This document shows positions 52,601 to 61,805 of a stretch of DNA of 64,000 nucleotides, piece after piece. Each line of letters opens with the position of its first letter. Position 1 is the stretch's first letter. Under the pieces are notes generated by a model, which worked only from the letters and a program-made list of their open reading frames with translations, searched no databases and was not told the DNA's origin. Origin of the DNA: Ophiosphaerella korrae (Eukaryota > Ascomycota > Dothideomycetes > Pleosporales > Phaeosphaeriaceae); NCBI GenBank assembly GCA_028456385.1, contig JALNQF010000192.1, positions 17,392 through 81,391 of the forward strand. Direction: 5' to 3'. Made by a program: the position numbers and the translations under genes.

Positions 52601-52965
52601 GCTGAATTGTTTTAGTGATATGCGCTTTAACTTAACCTAAACTTTCTCTTAGGCGCCTATATTCTTTGATTTCTTTGAAGTAGATACAACAGTCCTGATT
52701 GTACTGCATAAGAGCTTGCTGAGTTGGTTGAATAACATATCCATTAGCATTGTTGGTAGGTGTTGGTCGTATCAGCTTCTCAAGCTTCTGAAGTACTTGA
52801 TGGGGTTGATTGGGATCGATATATTCTTATACGTCTCCTGCTTCGGCGATTCGTTTGACGACAAAGATCCAAAGCTCTTAGTTACTCTGACCTTTAAGAA
52901 TAATTTCAGAATTAACGGCATTTTTCAACATAATGATGACAGTGTCGTTCGGTTGTGAGTGCGGA
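49623..52965 (-). mobile_element. Truncated Ty1/Copia retrotransposon (gag, protease, integrase, start of RT)
   Basis: Minus-strand order: gag from about 52,950 (FKEIKEYRRLRESLG, YSPTTADWEYRV) to a zinc-knuckle-like CGDVYF...CPYI near 52,065; protease remnant near 51,780 (SIHICNNPAEF); GAG-pre-integrase near 51,340 (HVLMGHAGSNAI); integrase core 51,330-50,870 with CEEC...K, VAIDIIKLD and FLIADDERGYGFADN; integrase continuation IKEQNGSAERSGKNLI and YLLNRTPTRAIT; GCRAYAL near 50,630; then the first residues of the RVT_2 reverse transcriptase (EVLPLLWVFKYKL, LAKYKAR) ending at about 49,630. Integrase before RT marks Copia. RT and RNase H are missing. Several stops (such as TAG at former Trp and Gln) show mild RIP. 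A 382-codon stretch (50,679-49,531) is still open but runs into the neighbouring pseudogene. Confidence 0.85.
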
Positions 52966-53347
52966 TGAGGCCGGGCTCATAACTATAAGCAGGGTAGTGA
53001 TAAAAAGTCATGTATATCTGTCCCGTCTGTGTGTGTCTAAGTAAGGCTAATATACATGTAGGAATGGACAGATTAGTCAGTAGTACACTACGTGACTATA
53101 TGTGTCCTAGGCTTACACGCATTGTTCACTATTATAAGTAGGACGCGGTAGCAAAGCGAAAATGAGTATCGCGATCCCGTTACTTCGTCTCAAGCAAGGG
53201 AGGTGGTGGATTCATCATTAATAATTGCAGGACTTAGCATTGTACAATACACGATAGACATTGCCCCGCAAGCTCAGTCCAGACTCTGACTTGATTGTTC
53301 TTGTCAATGGATCAGTCCGGTTCAGCCTAGCCATGCCTAGGTGGCAA
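52966..53347. other. Spacer, possibly holding the 5' LTR of the Copia element
   Basis: Just upstream of gag on the minus strand is TTATGAGCCCGG (52,970-52,981), reminiscent of a retrotransposon primer-binding region. Beyond it 52,990-53,145 is AT-rich with no coding signal. No LTR partner survives, so the assignment is tentative. The stretch 53,220-53,347 would be the 3' end of the transporter gene. Confidence 0.35.
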
Positions 53348-55301
53348 TTACCGCTTTTCCAAATCCCCTTCACCATATTCAGGTTCTAGCGGAGCCTCGA
53401 CGGTGTCCGTCATGAAGGCCTTCACGCTCTTTAAGTAGGAAACACAGCCCAGTGCAAGGAAGGTGAAAGGGATGATGCTAGCCCAAGCCAAACGATAAGC
53501 CTTCGCATATACCTCGTGACTAGCATTGTGCGCGGCAGAAATAACAGCCACATTCGCAGAAGGTACAGCTTTGGACATGGCGGCAAGCAATCCACTCAGT
53601 GTAGGAGGCCCATTTCCACCGGCCATTACAGCCATGAAAGCGGGTACCTGGTCGGGGGCAAGCCCGGCACCAATGGCAGCCTCAGCTACCTTGGGGCCGT
53701 AATCAGATCGAAGTGTGCCGTTGATGATAGTGTAGAGAACAGCCGAGCCAAAGGCGCCTCCGATGGCACGAACTGAAAAGGCTAGTCCGGTTGCGTTCGA
53801 GAGAAACTTGTGCGGTGCGGTGAATTGAACAATAGAAATTAGCAGCGTCAATGGGGCGGCTTGGCCGGTACCGCCGATGAAGGCTATGGCTAGTTGAGCA
53901 TGCTTCCACTCGGGCCTTACTGCAGCGTAAGCAGATACAGCTGCTAAAAACATAGCGAATCCAATAACGTTCGGGGTTTTGACATCCTTGTACTTTGTGC
54001 TATACCAGATAATAGGCAAACTTGCCACAAGGCTCGGAATTTGATAGGCGAGTTGTCTGATAGTAATTTCCAGGGAATCACCAGCCCAACCAAGGTAGAG
54101 ATGCATCTGCGGAGTGACGGTGTTGACGGCGCTATAGAAAATCCACCCTTCGATCGTCATGGAGAATAGGGCTAGAGGGAAATTGCGACCAGTTTGGAAG
54201 AAGATGTGCGCCACCAGGCCATCATTACGCCCCTTCCATTCTACAATAAATTAGCAAGGCCAGCGGTATAAATGATCTGACACACCATATAGGCCAAAGG
54301 CCAAGAGGACAGCCAGACCTACTACAAGGCTTGCGTATACGCGAGGATCGCTCCATTTGTAAGAGCCAGAAGCCCAATTCAAGCCCATCAAGGTACCAGT
54401 GGAGCCAGCAACGAACAGAGTGGCCCCAATGGGGTCACAATCCCAAATAATCTCGCGCCAGCTCTTCTTTGTGGGTTCAAATCGTTTTACTGGCCAGTAA
54501 GAGCCAAAAATGAATATAACAACTAGTCCATAGAGACCCGCTTGCACCCAGAATATATTTCTCCAGCCGTTGGGATATGTGCAGAAGTACCCGGCAAGGA
54601 AAGTACCAACGCTGTCCCGTCAGTCAAGGTTACAAATGTACGCGAGCAACTTACAGGGCACCAAGCGCACCTCCCACGAAAGAAATTCCATTAGTCACCG
54701 CTCGGTATTTGCGAGGAAGTATCTCCGCGGGAATGGTTTGGACAATAGAGATAGTTGCCAATGCCGGGCCGTATAGAATTCCCCCAACAATCAACATAAC
54801 CATTCCATTGGCTTTGGCTGATAAGATGGAGCCTGCTAGTGCTAAAATCGCAGGAACAGTAGCTAGCATCTTCCGGCTGACGACATCGGACAAGCGGCCG
54901 AGAAGAGGATTCAACGCTGCTTGAATGAGGAGGGGAGCCTGGAACTGTTAATTGCGTCGAGCACCAACAAAAGAAGAAGCGCCTACCTGAATAACCCAGA
55001 CCGATAGCTCATGGCTTCCCACATCCATCACGATGAAAGAAATGCTCGAGGGGGCTGCCACGGTTGTGTAAATCTGGGCGAATAGACTGGAGGCATCAGA
55101 TATCATTTCGAACCTCGGAGAATCAACTTACGCAAGGAAAGCGGTACTAAAAACAACGAGCCACGTTCGCCAACCCATGTGGGTAGGTCCATCATTGTGG
55201 ACATCGAGAATCTGCTCTATGCCATTGCGGTAAGGCTCATGGGTCTCCGAGACGTTCTCTGTATAAATACAGTCAGCCTTATCATCACTATGGGTAGCCA
55301 T
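53348..55301 (-). CDS. Major facilitator transporter, TRI12-type (14-TM), five exons, 590 aa
   Basis: Proposed exons on the minus strand: 55,301-55,132, 55,086-54,987, 54,938-54,655, 54,611-54,286 and 54,240-53,348, joined by GT-AG introns of 45, 48, 43 and 45 nt. They keep one frame from MATHSDDKAD to EGDLEKR (1,773 nt). The first about 40 residues are polar and cytosolic, followed by hydrophobic helices. GRLSDVVSRK near residue 100 is the facilitator motif A. GGILYGPALATISIVQTIPAEILPRKYR and RAIGGAFGSAVLYTIINGTL are typical of the fungal TRI12 family, whose named member exports trichothecenes; other members handle siderophores or toxins. Length agrees with that family (about 590-600). Likely a plasma-membrane proton antiporter; substrate unknown. 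It lies 1.5 kb from the monooxygenase gene on the same strand. Splice sites are inferred by eye. Confidence 0.85.
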
Positions 55302-55890
55302 GGAGATAATTGGATGAGTTGGAAAAATTTAAGCTCCAGAGATGGGGTGGTGGACTGTACCTGATATATATCCATGGATTGATATTGTTTTCAGTCTGCT
55401 TCCGCAGTGTATTTCTGCCGTTCGTTAACCAGGATAGTTCTAGACCGCGACTCCGCAGGTACGCCGGTCAAATCTTGAAACAAGGCAAATGCCTATCCAC
55501 TTAGCTAAAATCAGACCTAGCGAGCCGCATTTGAATTTGTCCTTCCGGCAGTTGTTCAATCGTGGTCCTGGCTTCGAACAGAGCCCGCCGATATCATCTC
55601 CCGAGTCCTTTTAAGTTCTTGATTCGGGCCGATGGCTACGAGCTGCCAGCGGCACGAGCAATCATTAATGCCGGTGTCACTCCTTACAAATATGCTCGAG
55701 ACAAGCATGAATACAAGCCGGAAGGCGGGATTTCCGGCCACATGACCAAATCACCGCTCCTAACGTCTTCAACTATCTACTCTACAACGCCACACTGAAG
55801 ATAGATTAATACAAAGTTCGTATACAAGGGGGAATCAAAGACTTACGGATAGGTAAAATTAAGAGCTAGAGACCTGTAGTAAAGTGTCAG
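55302..55890 (-). promoter_or_regulatory. Upstream region of the transporter gene
   Basis: A TATATATC-type element lies at 55,364-55,372, about 65 bp before the start codon on the minus strand. No gene is recognised in the rest; short frames here look like chance. Boundaries of the promoter are not visible. Confidence 0.35.
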
Positions 55891-56122
55891 ATGAGTTGCA
55901 CGATCAGATGCGCAATTAGATGCACGATCAGATGCGCAATTAGATGCACGATCAGATGCGCAATTAGATGCACGATCAGATGCGCAATTAGATGCACGAT
56001 CAGATGCGCAATTAGATGCACGATCAGATGCGCAATTAGATGCACGATCAGATGCGCAATTAGATGCACGATCAGATGCGCGATCAGATGCGCGATCAGA
56101 TGCGCGATCAGATTCGCGATAA
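55891..56122. repeat. 24-bp tandem repeat (satellite)
   Basis: Seven near-perfect 24-bp units GCACGATCAGATGCGCAATT plus AGAT, starting at 55,898, 55,922, 55,946, 55,970, 55,994, 56,018 and 56,042. A variant unit at 56,066 and then 12-bp units GATGCGCGATCA follow. The 24-mer is itself two diverged 12-mers. Because the unit length is divisible by three, frames stay open on both strands. Units are too uniform and contiguous for a CRISPR array. Confidence 0.95.
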
Positions 56123-56787
56123 CATTGGAGCAGAGAAGCGCAACAGATTCCGAGTGTTCCTGGAATCTGCTGATTGGCTCGCTTGAGCTAGTGTAGCGAC
56201 CTGATTGGCCCAGCGCACGGGTGTGACGATCGCCAAGCAGCCAACCCCGCCGCAGCTAAAAGATCGCAGCCTTAGCCCTCACGAACAAAGGAATCGAACA
56301 AAGGATCTCACATGCAAGGAGATAGACTACGTTAGTATAACTAATACAACAAAGAAACCAGCACCTCAACAGAATAAGTGCTAAGGATCCAGCTCGCCGC
56401 CGTCTCGAGAGACCCAGCCGAGACCGCCGCAGCGCTGATACATAGATAGAGCGCAGGGCCAGAGATAGACAGAGAGAGATCAATCAATTAACTCTTTTCT
56501 TACTTCAACTCACATCTATCAATTTGTGACCCCAAAATCTGACAATTAAGAGTCTTACTACCTTAACTAAGTTGAGCAAACCAGCATGGGTGGAGCATTC
56601 CATTTTCGGAGGGTTGCATATACCAGGTATCTAGACATTGCCCGGGTTATTCTCAAAATACATCTTTTACATGTGTATGGGCGCTCGCGAGCTCTTCTAT
56701 CCGGTGTCAGAAATGATTCGCACGTTGTAACCAAACTTGTACCCCACGCTAATCTTAGGGCTAAATCGAGACACCGGTCCCAAGTCG
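56123..56787. other. Spacer downstream of the monooxygenase gene; possible solo LTR
   Basis: No gene recognised. The segment 56,192-56,544 begins TGTAGCGACC and ends AATCTGACA, which would suit a solo LTR. No target-site duplication is seen (GCTAG versus ATTAA), so this is weak. Confidence 0.25.
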
Positions 56788-58345
56788 TCACACAGGACAA
56801 GCCTCGTTCTGCAAAATATCAACCCTCAATTCCCTGAGTCCCCGCATATTCTCCTTCGCAGCTGGATCAGACTTCCTCAGACTCCGGAAGAATGGGTCCG
56901 TGTCTCCAACAGTCTCGGGGTCAGTCTCCCAAAGGCGTCTCAAGTTCCCTTGTGACACAGGATTGATGACGTTTAGGAACACATCTCGACGAACCTGTGC
57001 GTACTTGTCCAGGATACTTTCGTCGTGTCCCTTGGCCAGCACCACGGTTAAGGCATCACCGAGCGCTCCCGCGTCAAGGAGGCCGCCGGTCAAGCCGAGA
57101 CTGATATGGGTTAGCAGTGGGGATGTTAGCGTAGACGTCGTGGCACGTACCCGCCAAATGGATTGCAGATGTGAGCCGCATCTCCCGCAAGCAATATCCT
57201 GCCGACACGGAAGCTGCTGGCACACTTTTGGTGCAGGAGATACGGCGAGAACATCTTCAGATCGTACTTCAGGGGGCGTGGTCCGGGGAAGAGCGCTTCG
57301 TACTTTTCTTCCAATCTCTTGCACAGTTCTTCGTCTGAGAGGCCTGTTTTCTCGGCGTACGAGACTCGCCATAGTCCTTGTCGGTTTAGAAGCGCGATGA
57401 CGGCGAAGTGGTCTGGGTGGCTGGGATTGTCAGTTCTACACAACTGTGTTGTTTCAAGGGGGGTTTTTTTTTTTGGGTGGAAAACTTGCACTATCTGGTT
57501 CCCGGTAGAGTACCCAAACTTATCGAATGGATACACGACGTTGGTTGCCACAATCTGGACATCCCATGTGAAACCCTCCCACTCGACGCCAGCCAATTTC
57601 CTCACACTGCATTCTCGAGTCAGCAATCGTTACTTCCATCGACCGCCGATTCCGGGAATGCACTCACGTACTACGCCCTCCATCTGCCCCAACCACATAC
57701 GTCGCTCTCATCTCCTTCCTCCCCTCCCCCGTCTCCACCTCCACCACCGCCTCATCCCCCTCTTCTCTGATGCCGACAACCCTATGCTCAAATAGCACCC
57801 GCCCAACCTCGCCACACTCTTCAAAATGCTTCATGATGACCTCGGCAAGCTCATGCTGGCCCAGGATCAGGTTCTCGTACGAATCCTCGGGCGCGGGGGG
57901 CCGGTCCATGCTGGCAATCTCCTCGCCATCTATCTTGCGGAAGGAGATCTTTGTGCTAGGCAGCCCGATGGCGCGGCAGTCAGCCAGGACGCCTGCGCGG
58001 TCGAGTTCCTGGACGGCGACTGGGGCGTAGACGGCTGCGCGTGGGGAGTTTTCGATAGAGGGGAGGGCCTCGAGGACGGTTGTTTGGATGCCGGCTTTGG
58101 CGCCTGGATAAGGGAGTCAGTGTGTTGTGATCGGTTGTGCGTGGGACTTGATGTTCATTTGGTGTTGTTGTTGCGTTTGGAGTCGGACTTTAGTGGGCAT
58201 TGTATAGATTCTAATTGATCATCCTTACATCGAACGCCGGTCAAGAGCCCGACTGGGCCTGCTCCAACCTGTGAAAGTGAGCATTTCTGAATGCTCGACT
58301 GTCTCGGTACATACATACCACAATTACAGATTTTCCACTTGCCAT
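56788..58345 (-). CDS. Group A FAD-dependent monooxygenase (aromatic hydroxylase type), five exons, 423 aa
   Basis: Proposed exons on the minus strand: 58,345-58,319, 58,268-58,229, 58,103-57,668, 57,606-57,151 and 57,100-56,788, with introns of 50, 125, 61 and 50 nt, all GT-AG and frame-consistent. The start is the ATG that puts MASGKSVIV directly before the FAD site. Motifs: Rossmann GAGPVG at residues 11-16 with Glu34 to bind the ribose; GADGGRST at 161-168 (the DG motif that contacts FAD and NADPH); GDAAH at 309-313 (FAD pyrophosphate and ribityl), followed by NPFGG-LGLTGGLLDA. Family members use NAD(P)H and O2 to hydroxylate or decarboxylate phenolic rings; the substrate here is not evident. 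A 48-nt in-frame stretch (57,491-57,444) could be a further intron, giving 407 aa. It is divergent from the dioxygenase gene, suggesting co-regulation. Confidence 0.85.
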
Positions 58346-59232
58346 GTCCGTGACGCAATCTTGATTTCTTGATTAAAGTCAGGCAGCAACTTCAGTGAAT
58401 ACAGTCGATAATTTCTTGAGTCCGTCCCTCGGTTGAACTATGTACCAAGGGATCCGTCGTGTAGACTCTGTTCGGAAAGTTGCTTCGACTGAGTAAAGCC
58501 GATGGATAGATTGTACGCCCATCAACGGCACAACAATCTGAGAGCGGAATCTCCCCGCGCTCTGCTCCTCGTACGAACAGGTCGCAGGTTGGTGTTCCGG
58601 GCACTACAACTCACGACCGCGGGGTTCCGTTCTAAAACGAGCCAAGGGTGCGGAGGTGGGGTTAGCGGTATTCGCGAACGGGTGTCCACAATCCGCGCGG
58701 CTTAATCAGAAAAGATCAATACCATTCAATCCAAACAGAGGCAGTCAAACCCGCAACGCACTTACTTTCTCTTACTAGACAACCGAGTAGAGAGCAGTTT
58801 CCTCCCTAACTTAAATACTGCATATTCAAGAGTAGAGTCTATGTCAAGGATTGAGCCTTTATCCGGATACTTTTGAGAGCCCTATGGGGACGGCATTTGG
58901 GCGGTGTTTGAAACATCCGTCTTTTACGTGCCTAGACCATACGCGATCGGTAAGGAAACTCGGCTCTCGTACGATTATGCAGTAATCTATTCGCTGCCGA
59001 ACGAAGACCCGTGAATGCTGGAAACAAGACAGATCCACCTTGAAACAGCACGAAGGGCAGCTCCGCAATTCCGCTGACTATAAATCTAACATTGATGGAG
59101 GAGATCGTGGAAACGTGTAGGACACGATAATAGAGTAATCATTTACGTCCATTCTTAATTGTGTGTTCTCCGAAGAATATTGTCATTATCCTTGCTGCAC
59201 CACAGAAAAGTACTTCACTGCCCGATCTGAAA
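58346..59232. promoter_or_regulatory. Shared upstream region between monooxygenase and dioxygenase genes
   Basis: An 887-bp spacer between two divergent start codons. TATAAAT at 59,079-59,085 is a candidate TATA box 150 bp before the dioxygenase start. A GC-rich block at 58,655-58,676 (GGTGGGGTTAGCGG and following bases) recurs inverted behind the dioxygenase. No gene is recognised in the spacer. Confidence 0.45.
58655..58676 (+). repeat. 22-bp motif, left member of an inverted pair flanking the dioxygenase gene
   Basis: GGTGGGGTTAGCGG followed by TATTCGCG. The reverse complement of 61,094-61,115 is identical except for two C/T differences (20 of 22). It could be a transcription-factor site or a remnant of a small mobile element. 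Confidence 0.7.
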
Positions 59233-60786
59233 ATGGATATTCTTTACGGGTTACGTTCAGAATGGTTAACACTAGATGGACAAGCTCTTACACAGCCTGT
59301 TGGTCGATTCGAGGGGGAAATTCACAACCTTGTCGTCTTTGGCACGATTCCCGAAGAAATAAACGGCACTTTCTACCGCATCATGGTCGATCCAGCCTTC
59401 CCGCTTCATCCGGGAAATGCACCAATAGAAGGTGACGGGAACATTTCTGCCTTCCGGATTCATGACGGTCGCGCCGATATGAAGATCAAATATGTCGAGA
59501 CTGAGCGTTACCTTCTCGAGAGAAAGGCAAACCAAAGACTCTTTGGACTTTATCGAAACCCATTTACTCACCACCCCTGCGTACGAGCAGCAGTCGACTC
59601 CACTGCGAATACGAATCTCGTTTATTGGGCGGACCACCTTTTGGCCCTGAAAGAAGTGGCTCTTCCGTACTCCATTGATCCGGATAGTCTCGAAACTCTT
59701 CATTACGATCCATTTGGACCTCAAGTCAAATCGAAAACATTTACTGCTCACCCGAAGGTCGATCCATACACTGAGGAGCTCGTTGTGTACGGTTATGAAG
59801 CGAAAGGTTTGGCAACAAAGGACATCGTCCTTTACGCCTTGGACAAAGAGGGAAGAAAGAAAGACGAGCAATGGATTAAAGCTCCATGGTGCGCTCTAGT
59901 TCACGACTGTGCAATTACAAAGAATTGGATCATCCTTCTTCTCTGGCCATTGGAAGCTACTACTATCGATGAAATGAAAGGCGGGAGCCAGCACTGGGAG
60001 TGGAAGCAGGATCGCGGAGCCGCATTCATCATTGTCCCTCGTAGGAAAGATACTCCACGCCCCCGTGGGTGGGGTACTGAGGACTTCAGATATTATGAAT
60101 GGGACAATGCTCTAACGCTCCATTCTGCTTCGGCTTGGGAGGAGACTAACGACAAACTCTATCTCGAATCCTCACGCGTCATGTATAATGTGTTTCCGTG
60201 CTTCGAGAAGAATCCAACCCGGCCTCATGGAGACTTAAAAGCCGACTTCGTACGATGGGAGTTTGACCTGAATCAGCCAAGTAACACCAGGGTTGCCGAC
60301 CCGAAAGTGATTTTGGATCTTCCATCGGAGTTTCCCCGCATCGATGAACGGTTCATGTCTCGCAAGTACGAGCATATTTTTCTCCCGGTCATCCTTCCAA
60401 AATCCACGGGAAATTTCGTCCCCTTGGACCTAAACGCCCTCGCTCATTTGAATACAAAGACTGGACAGGTGGAGTATTTCGATCCAGGCGACAATTGCCA
60501 CGTCGCTGAACCCATCTTCATCCCTCGTTCCGAGAAGGCAGAAGAGGGAGATGGATGGGTCATGGTGATGGTGGAAAGAAGGCCCGCTCGCAGTAGCGAG
60601 TTGGTTGTCCTAGACACCCGGAGCTTCACTAAACCAAAGGCCGTTATTAAGCTCCCCTTTGTGCTGGCAATGCAGGTCCACGGAAACTGGGTTGACCAAG
60701 CTTCAGTTACGCATGCAATGGAAAGCTTAGTAAGAGGTACCAAAGATGTTCATGTAAGCGGAAGAGGTTCATTGGCCACAGAGTAG
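59233..60786 (+). CDS. Carotenoid-oxygenase-family dioxygenase, probably stilbenoid-cleaving, 517 aa
   Basis: Uninterrupted frame. I chose the ATG at 59,233 (AAA before it gives A at -3); the frame is open 24 codons further upstream but without ATG. The four histidines that hold the non-haem iron(II) are visible at H173 (TAHPKVDP), H224 (LVHDCAIT), H297 (LTLHSASAWEE) and H483 (QVHGNWV), with an acidic second-shell candidate at E366 (SEFPRIDERF). The family cleaves a C=C bond with O2 to give two carbonyls, on carotenoids or stilbenes. Y107 (FGLYRN) and K140 (LLALKE), spaced 33 apart, coincide with the Tyr/Lys pair that binds the substrate phenol in lignostilbene and resveratrol-cleaving enzymes, favouring a stilbenoid substrate. 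No signal peptide; probably cytosolic. Its divergent neighbour is a FAD monooxygenase. Confidence 0.85.
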   Translation: MDILYGLRSEWLTLDGQALTQPVGRFEGEIHNLVVFGTIPEEINGTFYRIMVDPAFPLHPGNAPIEGDGNISAFRIHDGRADMKIKYVETERYLLERKANQRLFGLYRNPFTHHPCVRAAVDSTANTNLVYWADHLLALKEVALPYSIDPDSLETLHYDPFGPQVKSKTFTAHPKVDPYTEELVVYGYEAKGLATKDIVLYALDKEGRKKDEQWIKAPWCALVHDCAITKNWIILLLWPLEATTIDEMKGGSQHWEWKQDRGAAFIIVPRRKDTPRPRGWGTEDFRYYEWDNALTLHSASAWEETNDKLYLESSRVMYNVFPCFEKNPTRPHGDLKADFVRWEFDLNQPSNTRVADPKVILDLPSEFPRIDERFMSRKYEHIFLPVILPKSTGNFVPLDLNALAHLNTKTGQVEYFDPGDNCHVAEPIFIPRSEKAEEGDGWVMVMVERRPARSSELVVLDTRSFTKPKAVIKLPFVLAMQVHGNWVDQASVTHAMESLVRGTKDVHVSGRGSLATE

Positions 60787-61805
60787 CAGATTGATGGCAG
60801 CGCTATCCGCATTCTCTAGCTAGAACGTAGCTGAGGTAAATGAAAGAATGTCGATGAATTCATTCCACGACCTCATCACAAACAAAGTCAAACAGTTTGC
60901 CTCTGCAGGGTTGGGTGCCTGCTAGAGCAAACGGCCAAACTTTACGCACCTTATGTTTCTCTAACTTCCTTCTCTCGTATATTAGCACATGAATCCATTC
61001 CATAGCATCATTTAGAACCATCGTCTCTGTTCCGGCAGTGCCCCTCTAGCCAGAAATAAAATCAAAGTATTGCATGCAAAAGCGGTACCTATCCGCGGAT
61101 GCCGCTAACCCCACCCCTGAAAGATTGAGCGGAGCTGTGAAGACGGTCAAGAAGTCCATGGAAGAAAAGCGATTCAGCATCGATTTTAAAGCCCCATAGA
61201 TATCACAGGTAAACACGCTTTTCAAGCCCCGGGTAAGGGCGACCAGCGCGGTCCTTGTCCCGGACTAAATGCTCTTGCCAACCACGCTTACCACACATGC
61301 GTATATGAGTGTAATTGTCAGATAAAATGCTAATAATTGAGATAATAGATGGGGTCTCGATGATCATTGTTTTTTCCTTCTTCTCTTCTCTCATCCTTTT
61401 AAGAGAAGATCTGATACAGTAATAATACATAGGTAATACCGTTCATGAGGCTGCTGAGATTTGTCCCCAGCGCCAACTTAGCGGAAATTTGATCGCTTAA
61501 CTTGGCTTAGTGCGTAATCTATGGACGCGATATGTCGCACTTGGGTGTGCTGATGATGATGCATCAGGAAGAATTCACGATGAGCAGAAAAGTTGTATTA
61601 TGTGTGTGTAGTCTGGTGAACCTGACCCCGCACGTCTTAGATTATATGGCAAGATTACTAATGCAGTTTCTACCTCAGGCTCCCTGAGATGATACCTTGG
61701 CCTGCGACACGATAACATTACGACACTGGCGCGTCTATGAAGCAGATAAACACAACCATAGAGTCGCTGACGTTGAGTCCGTACGCTCATCTTGTGCACC
61801 TCACC
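60787..61805. other. Spacer between dioxygenase and MULE transposase remnant
   Basis: No gene recognised. It contains the inverted partner of the 22-bp motif at 61,094-61,115. The right part presumably holds the 5' non-coding side of the transposon, but I could not find its terminal inverted repeat. Confidence 0.4.
61094..61115 (-). repeat. 22-bp motif, right member of the inverted pair
   Basis: Reverse complement starts GGTGGGGTTAGCGG and matches 58,655-58,676 at 20 of 22 positions. It lies about 310 bp behind the dioxygenase stop. Confidence 0.7.

Noticed and set aside
55891..56122. CRISPR-like array
   Set aside because: Units are contiguous without unique spacers, and the context is eukaryotic.
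55887..56196. Open frames on both strands across the 24-bp satellite (CAIRCTIR and HLIAHLIV repeats)
   Set aside because: A repeat unit divisible by three with no stop gives open frames automatically; no start context, partner exon or family.
57319..57795. Plus-strand frames of up to 166 codons between 56,900 and 57,800
   Set aside because: Antisense shadows of the monooxygenase exons; Pro/Ser-rich with no family.
59095..59130. Short upstream frame (11 codons) before the dioxygenase
   Set aside because: Its ATG is only about 10 bp after the candidate TATA box, so it is probably not in the transcript.
59272..59871. 199-codon minus-strand frame
   Set aside because: Entirely antisense to the dioxygenase coding frame, which has clear family motifs.
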